Below, piece after piece: positions 21,901-34,399 of a DNA stretch of 64,000 nt. The stretch spans positions 417,001 to 481,000 of the forward strand of contig BRXU01000029.1 in NCBI GenBank assembly GCA_030267565.1, given 5' to 3'. The notes beneath the pieces were generated by a model. It saw nothing but the letters and a program-made list of their open reading frames with translations. It searched no databases and was not told the DNA's origin. The DNA comes from Pleodorina starrii (taxonomy: Eukaryota > Chlorophyta > Chlorophyceae > Chlamydomonadales > Volvocaceae). The stretch's first letter is position 1. Each line of letters begins with the position of its first letter. Made by a program: the position numbers and the translations under genes.

Positions 21901-24900
21901 CGGTTATTCAAATAAACGGAATATGGATAACGAGATACATGCCATGGCGGAGATGTCACAGTCGTGGTTATTGGTAGGTGCATATATTGGATGTATGGAT
22001 GGGCGCCCTGGCTACCTGGGATACATAGATAGGTAGCCCTCGGCCTAAAGCGCGTGTCAATTGATTCAATGCTGGCTTACGTACATAGCTTACTACCTGC
22101 CTGCCTACGGTTGCCTACAATACATGCGTCCCATCGAGTAGTGCATGCCAACGCTAGTTTCAGTTTAGCCGTGGATAGATATCATTACTTGCTTGCAGCT
22201 GAATACGCACGGCCGCTGGCGGGTATTAGTTGATGAGGCACGTCAGTTGCGTGCACTGCTACGTAAGTATTTTACCAGAAACGTCATCAGCTGTTCAAAT
22301 GGACATCGACCAGCCGTGCCCGAAGTGGCGGTCGTACATACATGTGCTTGTTAGTTGACACGTCATGATGACGGAGTGAACTGTCCACAACTGTCCAAAC
22401 TCAATCCGTCTGCTGTTTGCAGAGGAACCGGCCGGATGTGCAGTGGAATAATCACCGCAAGATGTTTCTGTTTCCGTTCAACTGGTACACACCTCATATA
22501 CACTGGGGCGGCCTGGTGGGTTTCGCAATGCGTGCTTACATATAATATTTCGACATGCATACAAGTAGCTAGGATACGCAGAAGAGGACAGCAGATTGCA
22601 TGTATGCATAGCAACAGAGCGCGCGATGCGCATGTCCGTCCGTGACTATTGTGGCCTGATGATTATACACAGTTATACATCTTCGCTTATTAAACGACCT
22701 TGGTTCTTTCCATCGAGGAAAGATAGTGCATTCACCTCGCCAGCAGTCACTTCTGCATCTTCCTTTACCATACCCTAAATACGTGGCATCCGTCGTCAGT
22801 CGAGTGCTGTCCCTGACTCGTAAGGCAAGTCATGACTTAACTTACGGACGGAGTCCGACCTTTCATTCCCTCCTTCACTGTGTCGTTTGTGCATGTATGC
22901 GCAGGCTACCATGGGCTGCAAATCATACGATCTTAGTTGGTGCTACACTTGGATAAACTTGGGCAAATCAGATAGCGTTGATCTAGACACGATCACAACC
23001 GTTCAAGAGATAAGTAGGTCATACGTGATGCGTAAACAATGCTGCCCTGCGGATTATCAGTTATGTTCTTATCCATAATATAGATTGCAATGATCATGAA
23101 TGAACGGAGAACTCGGATCATGTGTGCCCGCCAGCTCCACCCATGCATCGATCGTCACGCTTGTTTGCATCTGTGCCTTACTTTATTTGTATCTTGAAAT
23201 TTCCTGCTTATAGACCACAACATTGGCCTCGCTCACTCGTCGAATTTGTATCATTACACAAGTTCGAATACTTGGGAGAAGAGTGAGTACGGTGACAATC
23301 TCTGCCCCATGGGATTCCCGTCTATCTGGAACAACGAGCAGGCTTTCTTGTGTACCAATGCGGCGCAGGTGAGACTCCTCCCAACGATTCCGCGTCACCC
23401 TACGTAGTTCCTGATAAAATCCTTCCCTCCGCACTAGCATCTGCGGGTGCGGGCCTCTCCAGGTGCTACCACGCATACTTGTTACTTGTTGTTGCCGGCC
23501 ATGGAGGACGTTTGCTGGGGCCTTTTTACCGTTACCGTTTGCGGATCGGATCGGACACATGCATGCGTGGAAGGAGTCCCAACCTAACTGTATCGCGCAT
23601 CGAAAATATTTACCATCATGCTGAAGAGCATTTGCCAGCGTGTGTGCTTCTTAATCCCAAATCGATGTCCATGCTGAAGAGCGAGCATTGATAGCTAGAT
23701 ATCACTGCGCGCCACACTGACGATTCGATCTCGCTCCCTGCCTTTTGGATATGCGCTTTCGACGGCTGCAGTCGTACAAGGCTGGTTGGGCTACACCCAT
23801 CCCCGGCGGCCATATCGATGCCTACAACCTCGTTGCCGAAGTCACGCAAAGGTTCACCCTGCCGTCAATGTCCCTCAGCAAAAACAACATGCTCCGAATT
23901 ATCTACGACCGTTCAAACAGGGAGATTGACAACATTTCCGCCCCAGTTATTCAAGACGCCATCTTTGTGTCGTACAGGTAGGTGATCCTCGCTCACTTTC
24001 AATTGTAGTAGGCACAACCGCGAAGTCCGTGCCGTTTCAAGCACTAACTACGCGACCTACCTTGTATGTGCACGGACTAATGACTACTAGCTAGCACCAA
24101 CAGCTCCTGAAAGTGGGGCAGGTGGGGCAGGTCAATAAAATGCCTGCATGCGATAGATAGATAGATTGCAATAAATGCTGCTGATGACTGCGCAGACAGT
24201 TTGTTTGTTCCACCTCCTGCTGTGTTACCAAGTAAGCCCGTTACGCGCCTATTCTACGTACGTATTGAGATCAGCTGGTATTAAAATGGCACAATCCGTG
24301 CAACCTTTCTGCATTCAGGGTTCGCCAATCGGAGTTTGACTCTGGCCTGGATGACGATAAAAATAAGCGCGTCTGGTGAGGCTGCTGCGGCATGCGATCG
24401 AATTGATGCACTATGGATCGAACACCTCGCTGTGACTCATGTATGCGTACATCAGTTCAGCTGTATAGGCTACCTGGTTGTAAAGCCGGCGGGAAATTGA
24501 CATCATAAATTGAACTACCGAAACTGAGGCAGGAGTGCGTGGCGCTTTTATTGACCGGCAGTAGTGATGATGATCGTTGCCACACATACATTCAGCATAC
24601 ATGCAGCTGGACGGAAAGGAAGGATGCACACCCGCCCATACATGTGCGGCCATCTTGATCAAATCTCCTGGCGGAACGTCTGCCATTTATCGCGTGCAGC
24701 TTTCTCAGAACATGCCACACCGCACGCAAGCTAGGAAACTATCTTCTCGCCCTGAAGAGCGAGGGCACCTGTTACGTACGTACAGGCCTCTATAAGTAAC
24801 AGCACCCGTACGACTTTCCCCAATATTGCGTGCTCTACTGTCAACTGTCCACTGTCCATGGATGGATGACGCCCTCATCTGTCCGGGGGACCTTGTTTGT

Positions 24901-26415
24901 TGTATTTACTGTATCCCCATAGAATTTTCCTCCAAACCAGCAGCCTGCACGTTCTCGGTAAACACGGCATGAACATGATTCAGGCCATGTACGTTAGTTT
25001 ACCGAGAACGAACGTGCACGCAGGCTGGTATGGATAAAACGTTCTGCAGCAGGCTGGCATCTCGCCTCCCTGGAGTTCTCGCCTCCGTTGTTGCGCACGC
25101 ACGCACGTTCGTTGTCAGTTACTCCATATGACTTGCCCTTGCTTGCTGCCGCTGCATCCCTTCAGGATACACCAATACAACCACAGGTTTAACGGACAAC
25201 CAGCTAGGGTTGAGGATACGCCGATAATGATTGCAGTATTGTCGGACGAAACACCACTCCCTTACATAGATAAACCTTGGCGGAAGAACGCCAACCGTAC
25301 CTTCACTCAGATGTTCCCAGCCGCAGTTGGCGGCTTTACCGTTACCATGACGAGCAAGACGGAGACCCATGCCACCGTCACCCTGTGCCGCTTTTTGAAT
25401 AAAGTGGAAACAAGGGGGGACTCCTCTTGCAGTGACGGCAGGGACAACGACTGGTAAGAGCAGAATGCAGTAGCTTTCGTTGTGTTTTGCCTGAGCATAT
25501 CTTTGACGGAAAATCCAGCGGCCCTGCCTCTAGCTAGGCGGCTGTAAGCTTGCTGCTTGCACAGACGTAGTGCAAATTTAATAGCGTAAAAGTTTGGTCC
25601 CACGTCCTGGCGGAGGAATAATTAGCCAATATCAGAAAATACTGATTACCGTGCGTTATCAGCTGTACTGCGGACTGGTACGCACGGATCTGGAGTGGAG
25701 AACAACGACAACATGGAGACTGGCGACCAGTACAACGTTATTAAAACTACCATAACGTTATTTACCCAGTCAGCAGACAAATCGGTCGGGAGCTGCTGCT
25801 AACCAAACAAAGATAATCATTCCTGACATACACTATTTAAGCATAGGTACAGTTGTTTAATCTGGTAGCGACTTTGTTTTCTTGACGACCGGTATCATGA
25901 CCCATCCGTCGGCAATCGTGAAACATGTCATTACGCTGCCGCATGCACGGAGTACTAGCTATATATATATATGATATCATTCATTTGTATTGCTTTTATC
26001 TACCACGCACCGCTGCAGCGACGGTCTGGTGGACATGGACGACACCGACTGCAGAGAATCGCCACCACCCTCGCCGCCTTCACCACGCCCACCGCTTCCG
26101 CGTCCTCCTCCCCCGTCTCCGCCTCCACCTTCGCCACCTCCGGTCCGGATGCCCCGGCAAGCACCACCTCCACCCCGGCCGCGATGGCCGCGTTACCCAC
26201 CAGGCAGCCCACTCAGACCTCCACGCCCTCCACGTCCTCCACGTCCTTCACCACCGCGCACCACCATTAAGAGGGACGACGCAGATGGGGAAGCTCCTCC
26301 GTCATGGGAATCGCCATCTAGCACTGGCTCTGCGGCCCATTGTCACACCTGCTGCTGCATCATGAGCATTTTCCTAGCGGCGGTACTGTGCGCAGTACTG
26401 CAGTGGAGGCAATAA
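18980..26415 (+). CDS. M11 (gametolysin/VMP-type) metalloproteinase, copy 2, QExxH active site
   Basis: This is the paralogue of copy 1 with the same 13-exon plan: 18980-19043, 19381-19446, 19625-19867, 20359-20579, 21305-21466, 21791-21973, 22423-22515, 22905-23013, 23214-23368, 23772-23977, 24319-24375, 25166-25453 and 26019-26415. They total 2244 nt (747 aa). Exons that differ in length from copy 1 (243 vs 249, 221 vs 224, 397 vs 403) differ by multiples of three, although the introns carry many indels. The metal site reads [12 protein letters not shown], followed by YGDNLCPMG. Signal peptide (MPREG start, ANA-QQ cleavage site), MopE-like motif, Arg-Pro linker and Cys-rich hydrophobic tail are all kept. 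By homology to volvocine matrix metalloproteinases I infer a secreted or surface-held enzyme; the substrate is unknown. Confidence 0.87.
21071..21167 (+). repeat. 9-bp minisatellite (ACCGGTCCT)n in an intron of M11 copy 2
   Basis: About eleven tandem copies of ACCGGTCCT. The same intron position has one ACCGGTCTA in copy 1 (near 7158) and one ACCGGTCC in copy 3 (near 39028). The expansion is therefore specific to copy 2. Confidence 0.9.
24942..25026 (+). other. intronic inverted repeat conserved in all M11 copies (copy 2)
   Basis: Same arms as at 10911-10995 (AGCCTGCACGTTCTCGGTAA and its complement), in the intron before the 25166-25453 exon. It is nearly identical to the copy 1 hairpin. Confidence 0.55.
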
Positions 26416-26773
26416 TATTGATGAATAATGAAGCATTCTATTATTCCGTCGACCTCAAGAGATGCATGGGGCCCGCCGACTGACAGCGGCGGCTGGCTTC
26501 CGGCCCGGAGTGAGGCGCCGTGCGTGCACAAACCCACCGCAGATTGATAGATATTATATTTCCATCTGCCGTGCGCAAATTATCATTTCCCTACGTCGGT
26601 TTGGCCCCAGCACTTGCACTGCGCGCGCCAGCCAGCCGCTCTATCTATCTTCCCTTGCTTCATATCGAGGTTGGCCGTGTGAGTCGGTGCACCTTGCAGC
26701 TACATATCTCATCGATCGGGCAGACCGTGGTTCTATCAGATAAAATTAAACTGCATACCGGGAAATGAAGCGT

Positions 26774-26778
26774 TGTAA
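26774..26778 (+). terminator. putative TGTAA polyadenylation signal, M11 copy 2
   Basis: TGTAA about 360 nt after the stop, positionally conserved with copies 1 and 3. Confidence 0.55.
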
Positions 26779-27283
26779 TGCCGTAAATGGGCCTACAGCG
26801 GACACAGGGACGAATAAAAACGCTATGTTTTTGGGCGCGTGCTTGCTGTGCTTCGGAACATCCTCGTGTATACTTCGTACGCAAGCCAGAATGCCTCAAC
26901 CGCCGCAGCTCGTGCCTCGATCGGCAACGCTTACTGTCACATCCGTCCATTTTGTTGACAGTAACCACACAAACGCATCGAACAGGCAATTCGATTCCCC
27001 ACTACGAATGGGATGGGCTGTCGCCTCAGATGGTGGACGAGGAAGTACTCATCAAGATAGATGTTTGGTCGTGTTTGTCAAGGCCGCCTAGCCGAGTAGT
27101 GCAGGGCACCACAACGTCTTCACCCAACCACAGAATAATCGACGCTCATTCTCGCGTTGCTTGCGTCATCGCATAACGTGCGTAATTGATTGCGACGTCG
27201 TAACGAACGACCAGCTGCGTGCATGCCGAGGCGCCGCCGCCGCATGCAGTTCCCACAAGCAGTTCCCGAGCCGGACGTGGGCC

Positions 27284-27538
27284 CAGGGCGGCTATCTTAA
27301 GATATGAATATATACGGGAGAACAATTTGGAAACCTGAAGATAATTTTGCCGCTCAAAAAGTTGAAGGTTTAGATAATCCGCGCGGCCTCATCAATCACA
27401 GGTGTGCATGATATCTCCCAGGGCCGTGTTCAGCCCGGAAAATCCCCTCATAGACAGATCCTGACAGATACTCTCAGCGCTTCTGAGCCAGTCGTATCTC
27501 TGGCCGTAGATACTCAGCAAAGTAAGATAGCCATCCTG
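27284..27538 (+). mobile_element. hAT-type MITE, copy 3
   Basis: 255 bp, same orientation and sequence family as 2530-2775 (ends CAGGGCGGCTATCTTA and TAAGATAGCCATCCTG). The flanking octamers CGTGGGCC and GGCGGGCC match at 6 of 8 positions, so the duplication has decayed or the ends are slightly off. Confidence 0.75.
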
Positions 27539-29317
27539 GGCGGGCCGTCACAGCTAGCGGACGGAGCCGAGCTGTACGTATGTTATTACCGCGTCAGCAA
27601 TGATACAGTACCGCACTCCAGTAGTGCACTCTCTCAAGAGCCTGTGAAACCTGCCAGTGTAACAACACCTGCAGCAGCATGCATGGACGTTGCTTTGCCT
27701 GTTTTGCAAAGGAGTGTCTCGCAGAACTTTTATATTGTTCAAGCCGTCAATGCGCAAGCGCTGACAACTTCATTCACGCGTCGTGCGTAGATCGATACGG
27801 TCCGTCCGATAGTGTCGTCGTGACCAACAGGCAAAGCAACAGGCAAACCAACAGGCAGCGCATGGCTATCGGGTAAAACCCTTGCGAAGGTGGGGAGGCC
27901 CCATGCATGGACACCGAGGACAACTCGCTCTAAGGGGGGGAGTGTAAGCCTGGCTCCTGAGCATCCGCGGGATAATAAGCCTTTGCTGCTTACAGGTACG
28001 TACAGTGGCCAATGTACACTAGCTACTAGCTAGGACCACTGCAACGGTCCGCTGCAACAGTCCACCGCGGACCTCCGCCGGTACATACAGATGTACTCGA
28101 CTAGTCATCATCACCTTTGCACCGTTGTCGGTTTGTTACCGTTTGATACCGACCGCTAATAAGGCTCTCGCCACTAATAAAGGGGCGAGCCAACCGCAAC
28201 CTGGCACCACTTCAGCATCGCGCCGCAGCAAACACCAGCGCCATAACCCCCTATCTAGCTACTGGTCGGAAACGCCGCAGCAGCAGGCAGTATGGTACGC
28301 GGACAGCATCAGCTAAGCGCTGGGCCCTACTACCCTTGGACCACTCCTACGCAGAATCCCGCCGCCGCCCAAACCCGGGCAAAATGGAACCCCCTACAAT
28401 GGATGCGCAAAAACCAGCCAGCGGCCAAAATCTGCTGTTAAGCCAACATAAAGACCTGCATGCTGTGCCAAATAGCTTGTACAGCAGGTGCGGCGGGCCG
28501 TCTACGTACGTAGGTAGGTACGGTCAGAAACACGTCACGCTTGAAAACAAAGAAAGCCCACACAATGAGTGAACTTCAACAAGAAAGCGGATCGTGCACC
28601 TGTACGAGCGGCTAAAACGAACAAACAAACAAACAAACCGACAAGCTCCCATACGAGCGACAAGCACTGCTGAAAATTGCAGCAGGCACAATCCTCGACG
28701 CCGAAGGTGCCAATATGTTCTGGGCTCAGGGGGAGTTTGACGACAATCAGCGCAGCAAGCACTGGTGGTTAAGGAAGGTCAACGTAACATACAGACGAGA
28801 ACGCTGGCGAAACGACCTAAATCGACGTCATAATTGGGAAGGCCGGACCGTACGGGTTCCGCCAGGGACGGATCCAAGGCATCGCTCGATGGCTGTCGAG
28901 CGAGATCCGCTGTCAAGAGCTGCTGAAGAGCTGTTGCCCCCATTTGGATCTCCCGCGCAAGTAGACAGACGACATGCAGGACCCCGGCCTCTACCGACTC
29001 GATTGCATGACTATCCGGAGGGTTGCAAAGCGGTCCTAATCCCCTAATCCCGGGGGTGGGTAACGGTCAGCAATCCTTAAATCCTGACGACCGGTCCTTG
29101 CAGGGTCTTAATCTATCCTTATCCTGACCTGTCCTGGTGGGGTACTAATCCTAAATCTTGCCGATCAAGGGCAAGCCTTCGGCTAATTGGCTTGACTTCG
29201 GTCTAATCCTTTTACATGGAATAGTAATGTAATTTTATCCAATCGAAATATCTAAAGCTTTAGGTGCGCGGCTGGCGGTCGGCGGGGAACCGGTGAGCCA
29301 GTGGTTCACCAGGGCCC
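27539..29317. other. gene-poor interval, possible degenerate transposon ORF
   Basis: No gene can be supported. Around 28840-28975 one plus frame reads GIARWLSSEIRCQELLKSC. The IRCQELLKSC portion is repeated in the 16.54 kb segment, so it may be a remnant of a transposon protein; the family is not recognised. Simple motifs such as (AAAC)n near 28620 and a CCTAATCCT-rich block near 29040-29150 also occur. Confidence 0.3.
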
Positions 29318-29404
29318 TAAGAAGTTGTTTACACTTGATTTAAGGAGTCCGGATTAATCAAAAAATAATCCGTGCCAATCCACCGCTAATCCGTGTTGTG
29401 TTTT

Positions 29405-31426
29405 GATGATGATGTTACAAGCTTCAGTGAGCTCGTACGGTTCAAACGAACCCGAAGGCTCATGAACCGCCTCAGTCAAGCAAAAGGAACAAAAAGTAAG
29501 GAAGAAACAACCGTAGCAGAAAGGGCATAAAGACAACATAAGACAGATACGTCACAAAAGCACAACATGACCTGAGAATGAGTCTCCATCGACTCTACAC
29601 GGCGATGCGCTCGCGCCGAAAGCAAAACATGTCATAAACAACCTTTGCAAGACCGCGCTGATCTTCTATTTGCATGACGTCGCAAACACTCGCTCCCTCC
29701 GGTACACCCAGGTCCCAAAGCTTCTGCCGCGCTGACACGAGAGCAGAACACTCCAACAGAAAGTGCTTCTCGTCCTCGACGGCACCATTAATGCGACACG
29801 CCTTGCACACACGCAACTCCCTGGCTCGATTACTCTCGCTATTAACCGCCAGGTCTGATACGCATAACCGGAAACGGAGAAGGGCACGGTGGTGCGCCGG
29901 GGGAATGTAACCCTCAAACTGCTTCGGCTGCCCCATCCAGTGCTTGTGACGGCACATTTTCACGCCTGGCTTCCTGCCATCCGTAACGAAAGAGCACGGG
30001 TCGACGGCCAACCTGTCACTGGCCCAATCATCGTTAATGCGCCCCCTAAGAGTGTCCATCAGCGCCTCAACGTCGAGCTTGCACGTAGAGTACCGTCTAA
30101 CCCTGGCGTCGATGGTACCCGCCGTCGCATCCTCCGGCCAGTCATGCCTTAAGATGTTCAGAGCCCGAATGATCTTAGTTCCCCAGCCGTCCCCCTGCAA
30201 ATCCGATTCCAATGCCAGCCGGATCTCGTGACGAAAAACACTGTGGTATATGCTGCTAGTGTTCTCCACCATACTGTTCCAAAAACGAAACACAGATTCA
30301 GCCCAGTACATCTGCAGCGGCATCTGCCCCTAGTTCCCTAAACAACAATTGAAGGGGCGGGACGAAAGCTCCGACCAGCTGCTTCATAAAGGCGATTTGC
30401 AGCTTGACCATGCGATCCCGAGTAGCGACCTCAAAATAACAGGAACGCGGTGCCTCGTTAGCCGGGAAACCCCTCTCGAGCAACGCTAAAACCAAATCGA
30501 CACCCCACAACTGCGAACCATAAGACAGAACAGAACGGACTTGCGCATTAAAGCATTTCATTCCGACGGATGGTAACAATAGCCCCTGTCGACGCAACTT
30601 GCTAAGCAGGGAAAACATAGCCCGCTGGCCCGCGACGTAGAGTTCGTCCGTGCACGACGCAAAGGAACTATTAGGGCCAAAATGTAGCCCGAGATAACGT
30701 GCGCGCGGCTTCCAGGTGATGGGCCGGTCCACCGGCAGCCCGTCCTCCAAAACGCGCATAGTAACCAGGCCGTTGATCGCGTAGAAGTGACTCCTAACCT
30801 GATCACTGGGGTGGAAGAGCAGCAGCTCACACTTCCTCGCATTAACGGTAAGACCAAACACCTCGGACCACTCCCGCAAAGCTCTAAGCAAGCTCATCAA
30901 ACGTCGCTTTGTCGCCGCGAAAAGGCTTAAGTCGTCCGCGTACAGGGCTAGAGGCACTCGCCGACCTTCGACGTCTGGGCAGTCTGGGGCCGCCATAGCA
31001 TCTGGGAGCGCGACGTCAAGGGCGTCGACGTAGTCGGCATACCCTTCTACGAAGAAACCAAACAGCGTTGGGCTCATCGGGCATCCCTGTTTCACACCTT
31101 GCGAAGAAGGGAACGCCGCTCCCGTCGTGCCGTTAACCTTGACCCGCAGTTCCACCCGCTCATAGCAGCGCTTCAGAGCCGCCAGTGCCGCGCCTGTGAC
31201 CCCTCTTTCCTCGAGACGCAACCACAACATGTCCCTATTCACCCGGTCAAAAGCCTTCTCAAAATCGATCTGGCAAACAAAAAGTGCTTGGCTCGAACCG
31301 TTGGGGAGTACCCTGCGGCAACGATCCGTAAGGTGCCGTAGCAGGAACAAGTTGTGGATGGTGCCACGCTTGGGCCGGAAGCCCCCCTGGTAAGGACTGC
31401 GCGCGCCGCTACTCTCTCCCCAAGCC
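29405..31426 (-). mobile_element. 5'-truncated non-LTR retrotransposon nested in the Harbinger-like element
   Basis: A 2022-bp minus-strand insertion with a 9-bp duplication, TTGTGTTTT, at 29396-29404 and 31427-31435. It splits sequence that is continuous in the neighbouring element at 31982-32648. Its 3' end (left side) has a short (ATC)n tail. It belongs to a different family from the (ATT)-tailed RLE elements. Confidence 0.8.
29595..31426 (-). pseudogene. reverse transcriptase of a non-LTR retrotransposon, frameshifted
   Basis: On the minus strand three consecutive frames together give the C-terminal part of a LINE polymerase: a start like QGGFRPKRGTIHN, then IDFEKAFDRVNRD, SQGVKQGCPMSP, the catalytic YADDL (ALYADDLSLF), and a C-terminal Cys-rich segment, RVCKACRINGAVEDEKHFLL. 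The frame breaks near 31400 and again near 30310, and the N-terminal part (endonuclease and RT start) is missing through 5' truncation. It ends at TAG/TGA near 29595. The copy cannot retrotranspose. The L1-like versus other clade is undecided. Confidence 0.85.
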
Positions 31427-31981
31427 TTGTGTTTTCAAGGAGATCGATTAAGGCACGGATTAGGTACGGCAACCACCGCCATATATCTTACAACCTTGCC
31501 GTCGGCCAAACGACTGGTGCAATGTTTTCTGTTTATACAATAGAACTATTAAATGACAAGCGCGTGTCGCAAGCGGCAAGTTGTGACCGCCATGTATTGG
31601 GTCCCGACAGAAAACTCAACCAAATGCCGACCTGGGAATTGCTATGACCTTTTTAAGAGATAATCATTAGGTTCCTCAAAAAGGTTAATGAAGATATGCG
31701 CGGGAAGTGCCCTAATCCTGAAATGGCGATTTGGTACTCGGTCGCTACCGAGTATCAAAATTTTTACGCCAATTCCAAATTCTTCATCTTGTGAAAAGAA
31801 GTAAATCAAGCTAAGTACTTATCTGAATTTTATCTATCGAAAGCTCGTACCGGCGCGTACAACGGTCCTTAATTCTCGCCATTGCAATCCGCCCAATCCG
31901 TGCTAATCCCGCAGATGTTTACACATGCGACGGATTAAGCCTTAATTCGCCCCTTTAATCCCAAGTGTAAACATCTTCTAA

Positions 31982-32648
31982 GAAGTTGTTTACACTAGAA
32001 TCAAGGAGGCCGGATTAATCAAAAAATAATCCGTGCCAATCCACCGCTAATCCGTGTCGTGTTTTCAAGGAGTTTGATTAAGGCACGGAACGGCACGGAT
32101 TAGGTACGGCAACCACCGCCATTTATCTTACAACCTTGCCATCGGCCAAACGACTGGCGCAATGTTTTCTGATTATGCAATAGAATTATAAAATGACAAG
32201 CGCGTGTCGCAAGCGGCAAGCGCAAGTTGTGACCGCCATGTATTGCTATTGGGTCCCGGCAGAAAAATCAACCAAATGCCGACCTGGGAACTGCTATGAA
32301 CTTTCTTAGAGATAATCCTTAGGTTTCTCAAAAAGGTTATTGAAGATATGCGCGGAAAGTACCCTATCTAATCATGAAATGGCGATTCGGTACTCGGTCG
32401 CTAGCTACCGAGTATCAATTTTCTTACGCAATTCCAAACTCTTCATCGTGTGAAAAGAATTTAAATCAAGCTAAGTACTTATCTGAATTTAATCTATCGA
32501 AAGCTCGTACCGGCGCGTACAACGGTCCTTAATAATTCTCCCCAATGTAATCCGTCCAATCCGTGCTAATCCCGCAGATGTTTACATAATATGCGACGGA
32601 TTAAGCAAGCCTTAATCCGCCCCTTTAATCCCAAGTGTAAACATTTTC
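31982..32648. mobile_element. PIF/Harbinger-like non-autonomous element 2
   Basis: 667 bp with the same termini as element 1 and TAA at 31979-31981 and 32649-32651. It abuts element 1, sharing the middle TAA. Internal sequence (ATTAAGGCACGG, CGGCAACCACCGCCAT, GGTACTCGGTCGCTA) is collinear with element 1 and, inverted, with the third copy around 39.08-46.72 kb. Confidence 0.75.
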
Positions 32649-32651
32649 TAA

Positions 32652-33149
32652 CTGGCCCTAATCCTAACCCTAAGGTCGCTCGTCGGTCCGGGGTTCTAAA
32701 CCGTCGGTCCGGGGTTCTAAACCTAATTTCTGCCTGACCGGTACCCGACCCTACATCCTAACCTTTGCAACCCTTCTGACTATCCTACCGACGCTCGGGA
32801 GTCCGTAGCCCTCAACTAAGGAAGTCTCTATATATCTTCCACGTAGCCGTCCGACATAGAATCGTTTTAGGAAATCGGAAACGTCACACGTAGTCGAAGA
32901 CATTCATTTCCCAGCTAGGTAGGGATCTCTTTATTTCTAATGCGGCGATTTCGCCGTACGTTGAATTGGTTAGTCGCTGGTTAGTGCCCTGGTCTATCTA
33001 TCTGGATGTCGTATTGGACATTTGGCACACAAAGTCGTGCGATCGCACTATGTATGTACCTGTTATTTGTTAATAAGTTAACTTTAGGTATTGCAACTGA
33101 TAGGTGCAATGAGCAAGCAAACGGTTAACGACCAGATCGTTAAAATGTG
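32652..33149. other. non-coding spacer before M11 copy 3
   Basis: Nothing beyond short direct repeats (GTCGGTCCGGGGTTCTAAAC twice at about 32691 and 32704). No gene seen. Confidence 0.4.
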
Positions 33150-33422
33150 ACGAAACGACACTGTGCGTATTCAGGACATGCAAGAAGTCCTAATACATGG
33201 CAATAGAGTATGTAATGCCGTATTGACGTTTATGTTCAATCTCACTATAAGCTTTCCTTTGCATACGTTAGTTCTCACCATGAGTAAGTAGATCTGTCCG
33301 TCCAAATTCCGACCATAGCAATATGCCCCGAGAGGGAATACTGCTCTTGGTAACTGTGTTGACAGGAGCCGCTGTTTTTGGGCGGGGCCCCAGCGCGAAG
33401 CGCCCAGGGGGGCCCCGCCCTG

Positions 33423-33701
33423 TAGCCGTAGCGCCTCTAGCGTAGCTAGAGAAGCGGAGGCCTTACCCCGCTGAAATGGTGTCCGTGGTAGTAGTCCGGT
33501 GTAATGTCTTTTTTTTGGCTTTTCGCTTTTCGTTTCGGCATTTCTCATATCCTGCAATATAGAATGTAATATGCGATGAGAAATGCCGAAACGAAAAGCG
33601 AAAAGCCAAAAAAAAGACATTACACCGGACTACTACCACGGACACCATTTCAGCGGGGTAAGGCCTCCGCTTCTCTAGCTACGCTAGAGGCGCTACGGCT
33701 A
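33423..33701. repeat. perfect 279-bp foldback (126-bp arms, 27-bp loop)
   Basis: The arms 33423-33548 and 33576-33701 appear to be exact reverse complements, including an 8-T/8-A run. The arms begin TAGCCGTAGCGCC and end GGCGCTACGGCTA. The loop contains ATCCTGCAATATAGAAT, and its inverse ATTCTATATTGCAGGAT follows directly after the right arm. That pattern suggests either an inverted duplication or a foldback transposon. Confidence 0.9.
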
Positions 33702-34399
33702 TTCTATATTGCAGGATATGCATCCGTACGCATGTTCAGCCATTTTTAAGTTTGTGCTAGTTTCCGCTGATCGCGGCCGAAGTCGCATCGACGTTTCCGC
33801 GCGTAGAAATCATCGCAATTGCTGTCAAATATTTTATAGTGGAATTGTGACATGGCGGCGCGATGTGAATCGTATTGCTATCGTGAAGTAGAATTGCTCG
33901 GCTCCGAAACCCCGACGCGTAAAGTGCGTACATTTAGTTTGCGTCGCGAAATGTGCTTTACGCATTTAGATATATCATACATATCATTTATGTAGGCGTT
34001 AGGCTTGTGAAAGTCAGTCGCTGAACGCATTTTCGACGCAAGTCGCAAGTCGCGGTACGCTATGCTGATCGCGGCCGAAGTCGCATGAACGCCTTCGCGA
34101 GTAAAAACCATCGCAATCGCTGTCAAAAGTAATATAATGGAATTGTGACATGGCGGCGCGATGTGAATCGTACTGCTCAGTTCCGAAACCCCAACGCGTA
34201 AAGTGCGCAGGTTTATCGCTCGCTCGCTCGGGTTGATCATTTAACGCGAGTCAGCGATTAAAGTCGCGCGCGCCTGCACTACGTTGCGCTCGATGTAAAT
34301 CGTATTGCTATCGTGAAAGTAGAATTGCTCGGCTCCGAAACCTCGCCACGTAAAGTGCGCAAGTACATCGCTCGCGCGTTCGCTCGGCGACAGTCCGCG

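Larger units (their letters stand above)
29321..31978. mobile_element. PIF/Harbinger-like non-autonomous element 1, split by a LINE
   Basis: The termini are GAAGTTGTTTACACTTG and CAAGTGTAAACATCTTC, flanked by TAA at 29318-29320 and 31979-31981. A 3-bp TWA duplication with such inverted termini is typical of PIF/Harbinger elements. About 635 bp belong to the element itself; the rest is the non-LTR insertion 29405-31426. No transposase is visible. Confidence 0.7.
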
